From positions 197,207 to 261,206 of the forward strand of contig JAWKTE010000003.1 in assembly GCA_041401985.1 (NCBI GenBank): 64,000 bases of DNA. Direction: 5' to 3'. Shown one piece after another: positions 39,904-48,406 of the stretch. The position numbers and the translations under genes were made by a program. Every line of letters begins with the position of its first letter. The first letter of the stretch is position 1. The stretch is from JACKHA01 sp041401985. GTDB lineage: Bacteria; Planctomycetota; Phycisphaerae; Phycisphaerales; UBA1924. The notes under the pieces are model-generated. The model worked only from the letters and a program-made list of their open reading frames with translations, made no database searches and was not told where the DNA came from.

Positions 39904-41334
39904 ATGGTGCTCCAAACCGCGACCATCGCCCGCAACACGTTCCTGGAGTCCATCCGCCAGCCCATCTACATGATCATCATCCTCCTGTGCGGGGTGCTGC
40001 TGCTGTTTACCACCTGGGGCACGGGCTTCTCGATGGGCTATTCCAGCAGCGCGGAGGTCTCGGGCGACAACAAACTCCTGCTCGACGTCGGGATGGCCAC
40101 GGTCTACGTCTCGGGCATGCTGCTGGCGGCGTTCGTCGCCACCGCCGCCGTCAGCCGCGAGATCGAGAACAAGACCGTGCTCACGGTCATCGCCAAGCCG
40201 ATCAGCCGGACCTCTGTGATTCTGGGCAAGTACGCGGGCGTGTCGTGGGCGATGCTCATCGCCGTCATCCCCATGCTGGTGTTCCTGCTCATGGGCATCC
40301 GGCACGGCGTGATGTCCACCGCCGCCGACGAACTCGACGCCCCGGTCCTGGTGTTCACGTCCGCGGCCGTGGGGCTCGCGCTGTTCCTGGCGGCGTGGGG
40401 CAACTTTTTCTACGGCTGGCCGTTCTCCCAGACCGTCGTGCTCGCGCTCGTGCCGCTGAGCGTCGTGGCCTACGCCCTTGTGCTCGTGTTCGGCAAGGAG
40501 TGGAAACTCCAGATCGGGTACATCGAGCACCAGATGCTCGACCGATGGGAGCAGCCCACCGGCGAGAGCCAGACCCGGTTCGAGTGGCCACACGACGACT
40601 TCAAGCCCCAGATCCTGCTCGCCTCGCTGGCGATGGCCATGTCGATGCTCGTGCTGTCGGCGGTCGCGGTCGCCGCCTCGACCCGCCTGCGCCAGGTCAT
40701 GACCATCTTTGTGTGCTGCGGCGTGTTCCTGTTCGGGCTGCTCTCGAACTTCTTCGTCGGACGCCACGCCTACGACAACGACCGGCGCTCCGTGATCCAG
40801 ACCGCCGAGGCCGCCCATCCCGCCGAGGAGCCGTTCCGCGCCTCGGGCGACACCTATCGAATCACGCTTGAGTGGGCCCCGGACCCGCCGATGCGGGTCG
40901 GCGAGTCGTTCTATTACGGCGACTCGCCCAACGGCGCCCGCCTGGCGGTGCCGCCCTTCCGCCCGTTTGAGGGCGACGCCGCCGACCAGTTCTCGCTCTC
41001 TGGCCCGGGCGTCGATCCCGGCGTGGTCGTCACCGAGGTTCGAGGCCCGATGGACCTGACCATCCGGAACGTCGGCGCCTCCCCGGCCCGGGTCGCCCGA
41101 CCGCCACGGGTCGGCGATCAGGTCTTCAGCCGCCCGACCCGCGTCCGCCCGGTGCCGCTGGCCCTGTGGGCGGCGATCCCGAACATGCAGAACTTCTGGC
41201 TCGTCGACGCGGTGACCCAGAACTCCCCGATCCCAACGTCCCATATCCTGCGGCTGGCCCTGTATGGGGTGGGACAGGTGGTCGCGCTGCTGTGCCTTGC
41301 TGTCATACTGTTCCAGCGTCGGGACGTCGGCTGA
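39904..41334 (+). CDS. ABC-2-type transporter permease (divergent copy)
   Basis: A 476-residue protein with helices near 22-40 and 62-85, the ABC-2 coupling element SREIENKTVLTVIAKPISRT, helices ~105-125, ~148-172 and ~180-200, then ~240-290. About 150 residues outside the membrane follow, with a final helix near 455-470. The C-terminal loop is rich in Pro and Arg. No ATPase lies next to it; the nearest is the divergent operon at 32999-34387, which it could share. The small membrane protein at 41440 follows after 105 bases. AGAGG precedes the ATG. Confidence 0.82.
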   Translation: MVLQTATIARNTFLESIRQPIYMIIILLCGVLLLFTTWGTGFSMGYSSSAEVSGDNKLLLDVGMATVYVSGMLLAAFVATAAVSREIENKTVLTVIAKPISRTSVILGKYAGVSWAMLIAVIPMLVFLLMGIRHGVMSTAADELDAPVLVFTSAAVGLALFLAAWGNFFYGWPFSQTVVLALVPLSVVAYALVLVFGKEWKLQIGYIEHQMLDRWEQPTGESQTRFEWPHDDFKPQILLASLAMAMSMLVLSAVAVAASTRLRQVMTIFVCCGVFLFGLLSNFFVGRHAYDNDRRSVIQTAEAAHPAEEPFRASGDTYRITLEWAPDPPMRVGESFYYGDSPNGARLAVPPFRPFEGDAADQFSLSGPGVDPGVVVTEVRGPMDLTIRNVGASPARVARPPRVGDQVFSRPTRVRPVPLALWAAIPNMQNFWLVDAVTQNSPIPTSHILRLALYGVGQVVALLCLAVILFQRRDVG

Positions 41335-41439
41335 TCCGCCGGCGACCGGGCGTTTCGGGGGGTCCGGTTCGGATCGCCCGGTTCGTGGGGCCGCTCGCGC
41401 CCCGTTCGGCTTGCAAACCCTTGGAAAGGACGGTGCTCG

Positions 41440-41664
41440 ATGGCCGGTCAGGACAGCGGAAAGATGATCAAGATCGGTGTGGCGGTCGGCGCCCTGGTGA
41501 TCGCGGCCGGGCTGATCGCCTGGACCATGCTCGGTGGCGGCGGCTCCGGCCCCGAGACCACCCCGCCGCCCCCGCCCACCCCCGAGCAGCAGCAGATGAT
41601 CGATCAGCAGACGGAACTGCGTCAGCAGAACCCGGCGACGGCCGGTTCGGAAGCCGGCGCCTGA
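41440..41664 (+). CDS. Small single-helix membrane protein
   Basis: A 74-residue protein: a short start, one helix (IKIGVAVGALVIAAGLIAWTML), then a Gly/Pro/Thr-rich link and a Gln-rich helix (EQQQMIDQQTELRQQNP). Orientation is probably N-in. GAAAGGA precedes the ATG. It may be co-transcribed with the permease before it and is ended by a strong hairpin. No family was recognised. Confidence 0.7.
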   Translation: MAGQDSGKMIKIGVAVGALVIAAGLIAWTMLGGGGSGPETTPPPPPTPEQQQMIDQQTELRQQNPATAGSEAGA

Positions 41665-41684
41665 TCCGCACGCGGTGACGACGC

Positions 41685-41714
41685 GGCGTGGCCCGATCGC
41701 GATCGGGCCACGCC
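41685..41714 (+). terminator. Rho-independent-type terminator hairpin
   Basis: A perfect 14-base inverted repeat: GGCGTGGCCCGATC (41685-41698) and GATCGGGCCACGCC (41701-41714) with a two-base centre, followed by CGCGTTTGG. It lies 20 bases after the small membrane protein gene and closes the permease unit. Confidence 0.72.
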
Positions 41715-41741
41715 CGCGTTTGGTCTCCCGGGAGGCTCCGC

Positions 41742-41987
41742 GTGGGGCTGTTCGGTTCGTCCAACGCCGACGTGGCCGCCCGGCTCGCGCGGGTCGAGCG
41801 GAAACTCGACGCGCTGCTGGCGAGCCTTGGCATCGACGGCGCGGCGTGTGCCGGCGCGGGGGATCCCGCGCTCGACGACGTCCGCGCTCTTGTCGCCGGC
41901 GGACGGAAGATCGAGGCGATCAAGCGGTACCGCGAGATCACGGGCGTGGGCCTGAAAGAGGCCAAGGTCGCCGTCGACGCGATGTAG
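41742..41987 (+). CDS. Stand-alone L7/L12 C-terminal-domain-like protein
   Basis: An 81-residue protein with an N-terminal coiled coil (ADVAARLARVERKLDALLAS) and a C-terminal part DDVRALVAGGRKIEAIKRYREITGVGLKEAKVAVDAM. The second half matches the helical part of the L7/L12 C-terminal domain (K-x-x-xIKxxRExTGLGLKEAKxxV), the site where ribosomal GTPases bind. It is not L7/L12 itself: the N-terminal dimerisation domain is missing. It starts at a GTG with GGGAGG at 41730-41735. Confidence 0.78.
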   Translation: MGLFGSSNADVAARLARVERKLDALLASLGIDGAACAGAGDPALDDVRALVAGGRKIEAIKRYREITGVGLKEAKVAVDAM

Positions 41988-42144
41988 CGAGCCGGCGTAC
42001 CCCCCCGCTGGGAGGCCGTCGGACCCGGATCGGCCGCTTTTGCTGCCGCAACCGCCCGTCCGTCTGCCGATAGGGAATCTGGGTTGGGGGGCTCCGCGAA
42101 GTTCCTCCCGGTTTGTGCCGAGGTCCGCTCGCAGGAGGGGTCCG

Positions 42145-42954
42145 ATGCCCGGCGAGTTCCAGAAACTGCCTTCCATCCTGGATGACGTGCCCGACGCGGC
42201 GTCGGTCGGGGGTCCGAAGGTCCGGCGTCGGGGCGTGCGCGATCGACTCACCGCGCTCGACTCGCGGGTCAGGGGCTTTGCCGGATCGCTGTGGACCAAC
42301 CCGAAGCGGCGTCGCATCGCCATCCCGGCCGCGGCCCTGATCGTGGCCGGCGCGGGCGTGGGCACCTGGCTGGCGGTGCGGATGCAGCCCCCGCCGAACT
42401 ACCAGACCGCCCGGATCGACCTGATCTTCGACTACACGCTGCTGACCGATGACTTCAACCGCCTGCCGATCGAGGAACGCCAGCGGCTTGTGGGCGAACT
42501 CATCCGGCGCGTCAGCGACCTGGACAGCAGCGAGAGCGGGATGCTGGCCGCGTTCGCCGCGGGCATCTACGGCAAGGCCCGCGAGCAACTGGAAGAGAAC
42601 GTGTCGCGCCTGATGATCGACACGGTGGACCGGCAAGCGTCGCAGTATGTGAACGTGCCGCCGGAGCAGCGGGGCGAGTTCCTGGATCAGGCCGTGCTCG
42701 ACCTGATGCGGACCGTCGAACTGATGGGCGGGCGGGTCGACGACCGCCCGGACAGCGAGCGTCTGGCCGACGCCCGCCAGCAGGCCCAGCGGGACCAGGA
42801 AGCGCTGCAATCGGGCGAGTTCTCGGCCCGTGCCGCGGGCACCATGTTCCTGGTGCTCGACCGGGGCATCGGCGAGCACGCCAGCGCCCACCAGAAAGCC
42901 CGGGTCTCGAACATGCTGCGCGACATGACGCGGCACCTGCGCGGCGGCGGCTGA
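42145..42954 (+). CDS. Single-pass membrane protein of unknown function
   Basis: A 269-residue protein. An N-terminal cytoplasmic part (~60 residues, Arg-rich) precedes one helix (IAIPAAALIVAGAGVGTWLAV), and the rest is alpha-helical and charged (EERQRLVGELIRRVSDLDS, GKAREQLEENVSRLMIDTV). No catalytic motif is visible. AGGAGGGG lies at 42133-42140. The gene is monocistronic, judged by spacing on both sides. Confidence 0.72.
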   Translation: MPGEFQKLPSILDDVPDAASVGGPKVRRRGVRDRLTALDSRVRGFAGSLWTNPKRRRIAIPAAALIVAGAGVGTWLAVRMQPPPNYQTARIDLIFDYTLLTDDFNRLPIEERQRLVGELIRRVSDLDSSESGMLAAFAAGIYGKAREQLEENVSRLMIDTVDRQASQYVNVPPEQRGEFLDQAVLDLMRTVELMGGRVDDRPDSERLADARQQAQRDQEALQSGEFSARAAGTMFLVLDRGIGEHASAHQKARVSNMLRDMTRHLRGGG

Positions 42955-43015
42955 CCCGGCTGCTTGCGGACGCGCCGCCCGCAATCCGATCCCACGCCAA
43001 CCCGCGCGAAGGTCT

Positions 43016-43043
43016 TTGATCCGCGTGGCCCACCGTCTATGCT
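43016..43043 (+). promoter_or_regulatory. Putative sigma-70 promoter
   Basis: TTGATC (43016-43021), a 16-base spacer and TATGCT (43038-43043). Start of transcription would be near 43050, ~60 bases before the GC-ending protein gene at 43109. Confidence 0.5.
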
Positions 43044-43108
43044 GGAGTTGCATCGGCGGCGCGGCTCTCGTGCCGACCGCCCTTGGTGGGACTGAGAGGA
43101 GCCTGATT

Positions 43109-44635
43109 ATGCGGACCTGCGCCATCGCCGCCCTCGCGGGCGTCGCGTCGATCGCCTGTGCGAACCCCGAGGTCATCTTCACGAGCATCCCGACGTCGCC
43201 GACGTCGCTGATCCCGGGCGGCGGCGGGGCGCGGTTCCGCTCGCCGCTCGTGTCGATGCTCGATCTGTACTCGAGCCCGTCGGGCAACGCCTGGGTGTTC
43301 AAGGGCTTCAACGACAACGCCGACGGCGACATCATGATGGTCGGCAGCGGCGCGACGATCAGGATCCTGGCCGCGACCGAGGGCGACGCCCTGCAGGGCA
43401 CCGGTTTCACGTTCGGGTTCTTCGACTCGGACTGCTCGATCAACGACAACGGCGTCGCGGCGTTCGGCAACCGCCTCGTGGGCGCGACCGCGACCACCGA
43501 CGAGGTGCTGCTCCGCTGGACGCCCGCCGTGGGCGCCCTGCTGATGCACCAGGAGTCGGACGCGGCCCCCGGCCTGATCGACGCGCCGGGCCAGTTCTCG
43601 GGCGACGAAACGCTGGGCAACTCGCTCAACTCGCCCGTCATCCTCGCGAGCGGCGACTTTGCCTTCCGGGCCGATCTGATCAACAACCTCGCGAGCGACC
43701 GCGATGCGGCCCTGTACATGGGCAACACCGTGCTCATGCAGCAGAACACGCCGCTGCTCGGCCAGTTCTATGACGCGCCCGTCGCCTCGACGCTGCGCCT
43801 CACGCCCGACGGCGCGCACTGGATGGCCGAGGTCGACACCACGGTCGGCCTGGGCACCACCGACGCGCTGCTGCTCGACGGCGCGATCGTCATCCAGAAC
43901 GGCGACCCGCTCACCACACTCGCGCTGCCCGTCGATGCCATCTTCGACAACGACCTGCTGCCCAACCAGTCATGGACCGCGCGCGGCGACTTCCCGGGCG
44001 ACAACGACTGGGCCGTCAAGGACGGCGTGGTCGCGTTCGTCACCGGCGATCCGATCCAGACCGCGCTCGGCACCGAGCACGTCGGCGACGCCATCAGCGT
44101 GTTCCGCGCCAACCTCGCCGGCGACACGCTCATGGTCTGCAACACCGACAACCCCTTCTCCGACCGCGACACGGTTATGATGCTCAACGACGACACCGAA
44201 CTGGCCCGCGAGGGAGACCCGGTCGACGTCGACGGCAACGGCCTGCCCGACGACGACGCGTTCATCGCCACCTTCGGGGCCAACGACGCGTTCTTCGGCG
44301 ACGACGGATTCGTCTACTTCCTGTGCACGCTCCGCAACGAGTCGCAGACCAGCCTCGGCTCGGCGTTCCTGCGCGTGCAGATCGACGCGGGCGGCTGCGC
44401 CCCCGACCTGACCACCGGCGCGATCCAGGGCGTGCCCGGCTACGGCGTGCCCAACGGCGTGCTCAACAACGACGACTTCTTCTACTACCTCGCCCAGTTC
44501 GCCGCCGGCAACATCGCCGTCGCCGACCTCACCACCGGCGCGATCCCCGGCATGCCCGGCTACGGCGTGCCGAACGGCGTGCTCAACAACGACGACTTCT
44601 TCTACTACCTGGCGATCTTCGCCGCGGGGTGCTGA
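43109..44635 (+). CDS. Secreted protein with two GC-type dockerin-like repeats
   Basis: A 508-residue protein with a signal peptide (MRTCAIAALAGVASIACA-NP). The body is beta-rich with Asp/Asn-rich loops. Its C-terminus holds two near-identical ~38-residue repeats, each with DLTTGAI, PGYGVPNGVLNNDD and FFYYL, the second ending FAAGC. The NGVLNNDDFF stretch has the spacing of a dockerin calcium loop. The Gly-Cys end is shared with two other proteins here. Inference: exported and retained at the surface through the C-terminus. GAGAGGAG precedes the ATG. Confidence 0.8.
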   Translation: MRTCAIAALAGVASIACANPEVIFTSIPTSPTSLIPGGGGARFRSPLVSMLDLYSSPSGNAWVFKGFNDNADGDIMMVGSGATIRILAATEGDALQGTGFTFGFFDSDCSINDNGVAAFGNRLVGATATTDEVLLRWTPAVGALLMHQESDAAPGLIDAPGQFSGDETLGNSLNSPVILASGDFAFRADLINNLASDRDAALYMGNTVLMQQNTPLLGQFYDAPVASTLRLTPDGAHWMAEVDTTVGLGTTDALLLDGAIVIQNGDPLTTLALPVDAIFDNDLLPNQSWTARGDFPGDNDWAVKDGVVAFVTGDPIQTALGTEHVGDAISVFRANLAGDTLMVCNTDNPFSDRDTVMMLNDDTELAREGDPVDVDGNGLPDDDAFIATFGANDAFFGDDGFVYFLCTLRNESQTSLGSAFLRVQIDAGGCAPDLTTGAIQGVPGYGVPNGVLNNDDFFYYLAQFAAGNIAVADLTTGAIPGMPGYGVPNGVLNNDDFFYYLAIFAAGC

Positions 44636-44676
44636 GCCCGCAAGCGAGGGCGACGCCCGCAACCCCCCCGATCGGC

Positions 44677-44705
44677 TTGGATTCGGCCGGCTCCGGGGCT
44701 ATCTT
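44677..44705 (+). promoter_or_regulatory. Putative sigma-70 promoter
   Basis: TTGGAT (44677-44682), a 17-base spacer, TATCTT (44700-44705); it would serve the beta-propeller gene starting at 44764. Confidence 0.45.
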
Positions 44706-44763
44706 GGTCGAACCGGCTCGCCGGGGGGATTCTCGCAACGACGTCCGTTTGGGAGCGATCATC

Positions 44764-47397
44764 ATGCGCACCGCCACCTCCGCCGCCCGGCGGCTCAGCC
44801 GTCTCCTCGCGCTCGCCATCACCGCCGGGCTCGCTAGCGCGGCCCACGCCCAGTGGATCGATGAGGCAACCGTTCACGGGGACCCCCGCGACGCCGACAC
44901 CATCGTGTACACATACGTTCGCCCGGCCGACCTGCCCCCGCTGCGGCTCGGCGCCGAGCCGCGGCTGGCCGGGCCGACGCCGGAACTGACGCCCGCCTAC
45001 GTCCCAACGGGCGGCGATCCCGAAGGCGACGGCCCGAGCGATGTCGCGTTCACGCCCGATGGTTCGCTCATCGTCATCAGCCACCGAGAGAGCCGGAACA
45101 TCGTCGTGTTCAACGCCGCGACCCGGGCGTTCGTGCGGGCCATCGATGTCGGCGGGGCGGCCCAGGCGGTCGAGATCGCATCGGACGGCACGACGGCGGT
45201 GGTGGCCCTTGTCGACACCGACGAGGCGGTGCTGGTCAACATCGCAACGGGCGCGGAACTCGGGCGCGTGCTTGTCGGGCAGTCGCCGGGCGTCGTGAAG
45301 ATCAACGCCTCGGGCACGCGCGCCGTGGTCGGCAACACGTTCGATTCATCGCTCAGCGTGATCGACATCGCCACGCGCTCGGAACTGCGCCGGATCCCCG
45401 GCGTCGGGTTCACGCAGACGATCTCGTTCACGCCCGAATCCGGCCAGACCGGGCTGGCCTACAGCGAGTTCGAGTTCGCGTCGGACCAGATCGTCGTCAA
45501 CGCCGACCGCTTCGGCGACGCGATCCAGTTCGTCGACATCGAGACGGGGCTGGTCAATACGGTCGGCGTGGCCGATGCGCCCGCGGGCCTGGCCATCACG
45601 CCCTCGGGCACGGTCGGGGTGGTCGCCCATGCGGGCACGGTCTCGCAGATCACGCTCATCAACCCGCTGGCCTCGAGCGTCACGGGCACGATCGGCACGG
45701 GTGTCCAGCCGCAGGGGCCGGTCGCAATCGACCCGGCCGGGACCAAGGCCGTGGTCGCGATCCTGAACGCCGCGGTGCTCGTGGACCTTGTCACGCAGAG
45801 CGTCTCTCCGAGCATCAGCACCGCCAGCAACTCCGCGTGGCTGACCACCGCCGATGGGCTGTACGCCTTGGGCGTCGGCTTCCGCGGCAGCCTCATCCGC
45901 TTCTCCGACGGCGCGCTTGTCAAGGACCTCAACAACTTCGTGAGCACGTCGATCGGAGCGGTCTCGCCGGTCGGGGCCCGGGCCGCGCTGGTCGCGCCGA
46001 ACTTCGGCGAGGACCTCGTGACGGTCTCGACCAGCGGGGCCGCGGGGGTGCTGGAGGGCGCGGTGCTGACCGGCCCCGACCCCGAGTTCGACCGGACCCG
46101 CACCGCCGGCATCACGCCCGACGGCTCGCGCGCGGGCGTGGCCGGCATCGTCTCCGACTCGCTGGCGATCCTCGACGATGAGGGCACGATCATCGACCGG
46201 GCCGCGACGGGGATGCGCCCGGGCGGTGTCGGCATCACGCCGGACGGTTCCAAGGCGATCGTTGCCAATCTCGACTCGTTCTTCGCGACGATCCACACGG
46301 TCGGCGGCGCGACGGTGCAGGTGCCGATGGGGCGGCGGGCCGGGCTCGCGCTCGTCAGCCCGGACGGGCAGTACGCGTACCTGCCGGTCGTGGCCGACGG
46401 CGACGGCGTCTATCGCATCAACCTGGTCACCAACGCGGTGGAGGGCGCCAAGCTGCCCGTGGGCAACATGGGCAGCGTGAGTTACCCGTACTTCCCCGTG
46501 TCCGGCGCGGCCCTGAGCCCCGACGGCGCCACGCTCGTCACCTGCGGCTCCTTCGACGACACGATCTCGATCATCGACACCGCGTCGTGGTCGGTCGTCG
46601 CCACGGTGTTCGTCGGTGAGTTCCCGACGTTCGCGGCGTTCAGCCCCGACGGCTCTCGGATCTATGTGTCGTGCTCCGATGCGGCAAGCACCGTGGACAC
46701 GGTCTCGGTCGTCGAGAACGCCGGGGCGGCGTCGGCCCAGATCGCCTCGATCCCGGTCGGCAACGCGCCGTACGCCATCGACGTGGGCGCGACCCGCGCG
46801 TATGTGCTCAACACGCAGACCGCCGACACCATCTCGGTGATCGATCGGGCGTCGAACACGGTTGTGAACACCTTCTCGCTGCCGGAACAGGGCAGCGACC
46901 TGGCCCTCGATGACGCGGCCGGGCTGCTGTATGTGCCAAGCGGGGAGGCGCTGACGACCCTGGGCGGCAACGTGGGCTTCTCGACCTCCAGCGCCGGGCG
47001 GATGCGTGTCTTCGACGCCGGCACCGGCTTGCTGCTCGACACGATCGACACGGGCCGGGCCCCGACGTTCATGGCAGCCACGCCCGCCCGCTCGCACTTC
47101 GTGCTCCCGCACCCGGCGGGCGACGGCGCGACGCTGCTCGTGCCCGAATCGACCGGCTGCCAGCCCGACTTGACCACGACGGCCATCGCCGGCACACCGG
47201 GCTATGGCGTGCCCAACGGCGTGCTGAACAACGACGACTTCTTCTACTACCTCGCCCAATTCGCCGCCGGCAACCTCGGCGTCGCCGACCTGACGACCAC
47301 GGCCATCGCCGGCCAGCCCGGCTACGGCGTGCCCAACGGCATCCTGAACAACGACGATTTCTTCTACTTCCTGACGATCTTCGCCGCGGGCTGCTGA
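44764..47397 (+). CDS. Secreted YVTN-type beta-propeller protein with two GC-type dockerin-like repeats
   Basis: An 877-residue protein. The signal peptide is at 1-29 (ITAGLASAAHA-QW). From ~85 to ~790 there are at least twelve repeat units of 40-50 residues in the style of surface-layer propellers: DVAFTPDGSLIVISHRESRNIVVFN, TAVVALVDTDEAVLVN, GAALSPDGATLVTCGSFDDTISIID. The C-terminus has two tandem units DLTTTAIAG.PGYGVPNG.LNNDDFFY, nearly identical to those of the gene before it, ending FAAGC. Likely a surface or extracellular binding protein. The repeats of the two genes share near-identical nucleotide strings. Confidence 0.83.
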   Translation: MRTATSAARRLSRLLALAITAGLASAAHAQWIDEATVHGDPRDADTIVYTYVRPADLPPLRLGAEPRLAGPTPELTPAYVPTGGDPEGDGPSDVAFTPDGSLIVISHRESRNIVVFNAATRAFVRAIDVGGAAQAVEIASDGTTAVVALVDTDEAVLVNIATGAELGRVLVGQSPGVVKINASGTRAVVGNTFDSSLSVIDIATRSELRRIPGVGFTQTISFTPESGQTGLAYSEFEFASDQIVVNADRFGDAIQFVDIETGLVNTVGVADAPAGLAITPSGTVGVVAHAGTVSQITLINPLASSVTGTIGTGVQPQGPVAIDPAGTKAVVAILNAAVLVDLVTQSVSPSISTASNSAWLTTADGLYALGVGFRGSLIRFSDGALVKDLNNFVSTSIGAVSPVGARAALVAPNFGEDLVTVSTSGAAGVLEGAVLTGPDPEFDRTRTAGITPDGSRAGVAGIVSDSLAILDDEGTIIDRAATGMRPGGVGITPDGSKAIVANLDSFFATIHTVGGATVQVPMGRRAGLALVSPDGQYAYLPVVADGDGVYRINLVTNAVEGAKLPVGNMGSVSYPYFPVSGAALSPDGATLVTCGSFDDTISIIDTASWSVVATVFVGEFPTFAAFSPDGSRIYVSCSDAASTVDTVSVVENAGAASAQIASIPVGNAPYAIDVGATRAYVLNTQTADTISVIDRASNTVVNTFSLPEQGSDLALDDAAGLLYVPSGEALTTLGGNVGFSTSSAGRMRVFDAGTGLLLDTIDTGRAPTFMAATPARSHFVLPHPAGDGATLLVPESTGCQPDLTTTAIAGTPGYGVPNGVLNNDDFFYYLAQFAAGNLGVADLTTTAIAGQPGYGVPNGILNNDDFFYFLTIFAAGC

Positions 47398-47422
47398 GCC
47401 GACAAACCGGCCTCAAGGCGAC

Positions 47423-47869
47423 TCAAGTGCCGCCCGAGCGACGCCGCCGTGCGGCACCGTCGGCCCCGCGCGAAGGCGATCGGTTCGCGCCGCCTGCGCC
47501 ATCGACGTCCTCCGACACCTCGTATGTCGTCTCAAGCGTCTCGACGTACCCGTCCCGCTGACGCGGCGGCGACACCGAGGTGAACGACCGGGTCACGCCG
47601 GGGCGTTGCGCGCCGGTTTCGCCATGGCCGGTCCCGCGGGCGTCAGCGTTGCTGCCGGCGTACTCGCGGACGATCTGCCCCTCGACCGCCGCGACCACGC
47701 TCGCCCGCTCGGCCTCGGGCACCAGCATCAACGCCGACAGCCACCGCCGGGCCAGTTCAGGCCCCGTCGGGCGGAGCAGTTCGATCAGGAGGCGGAGGTG
47801 GTCGCTGGGGGATGGCCCCGGCGATCCGGTTGGCTCGGGAATCATCGGTTGCGGCACGGGCGGTTCCAT
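47423..47869 (-). CDS. Putative small protein or out-of-frame continuation of the XRE regulator
   Basis: A 148-residue frame. Its N-terminus is Pro-rich (PVPQPMIPEP). Then comes a compact helical segment, DHLRLLIELLRPTGPELARRW, with LSALMLVPEAERASVVAAVEGQIV, and a Gly/Arg/Ser-rich tail. The first 113 bases overlap the end of the XRE regulator in another frame. GGAGG directly touches the ATG, which is too close for efficient initiation. Either this is a separate, overlapping gene, or the XRE protein continues here through a frameshift. Confidence 0.45.
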   Translation of the reverse strand: MEPPVPQPMIPEPTGSPGPSPSDHLRLLIELLRPTGPELARRWLSALMLVPEAERASVVAAVEGQIVREYAGSNADARGTGHGETGAQRPGVTRSFTSVSPPRQRDGYVETLETTYEVSEDVDGAGGANRSPSRGADGAARRRRSGGT

Positions 47870-48287
47870 CCTCCGATTGTTGCGGCTTGGCCTCGACCGC
47901 GGCGGCGGCCTGCGCCTCGCCCCGCACGCGCGTCTCGAGCGTCTGCACGTACAACTCCACCCGCTCGAGCCGTCCGCGCATCTGCTCGAGTCGGTCGGCC
48001 ATCGCGCCAAGCAGGTCGGTCGGGCCCGCGGATCGCAGCGCGTGACCCCGCACATCCGCCGCCAGCATCGGGCCCTGGCCCGTCAGCAGCCAGTCGGCGC
48101 TGATGCCGAGTGAGCGGCAGAACGCCACGACGAACGCCAGGCTCGGGGCCTGGCCCTGCATGTACCGCCGCACGTTCTCGGCGTGGACGCCCGTCAGGTC
48201 GGCGACCTGGCGATAGGTCCGCTCGCCGACGGCGTGCTCGAGGCGGTTGTGGAGCGATGAACGGGTGAGCGTGGTCACGCCGGGCAC
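47757..48287 (-). CDS. XRE/Cro-C1-type helix-turn-helix regulator
   Basis: A 176-residue protein. Residues ~12-70 form the DNA-binding domain: LEHAVGERTYRQVADLTGVHAENVRRYMQGQAPS, then FVVAFCRSLGISADWLLTGQG. A helix (LLGAMADRLEQMRGRLERVELYVQTLETRV) follows as a likely dimerising coiled coil, then an Ala/Pro-rich tail. The start is a GTG; a second GTG three codons later is equally good. The target is unknown. The tail overlaps the frame 47423-47869. Confidence 0.75.
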   Translation of the reverse strand: MPGVTTLTRSSLHNRLEHAVGERTYRQVADLTGVHAENVRRYMQGQAPSLAFVVAFCRSLGISADWLLTGQGPMLAADVRGHALRSAGPTDLLGAMADRLEQMRGRLERVELYVQTLETRVRGEAQAAAAVEAKPQQSEDGTARAATDDSRANRIAGAIPQRPPPPPDRTAPPDGA

Positions 48288-48406
48288 GTTACCAGCGCGG
48301 CGCGTGGCCCGCCACCGGTTTGCGGCACCTGTTCAACAAGCGGGCTACGAACGCTTCGGCGAGGATTCTGTGGACGATCGGCACGGAATCGTGCGTCATC
48401 CACAAA

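Noticed and set aside
43972..44763. Upstream extension of the beta-propeller gene through the end of the previous gene
   Set aside because: The added part is out of frame with the GC-ending protein and reads as Arg-rich noise. A signal peptide and promoter candidate support the start at 44764.
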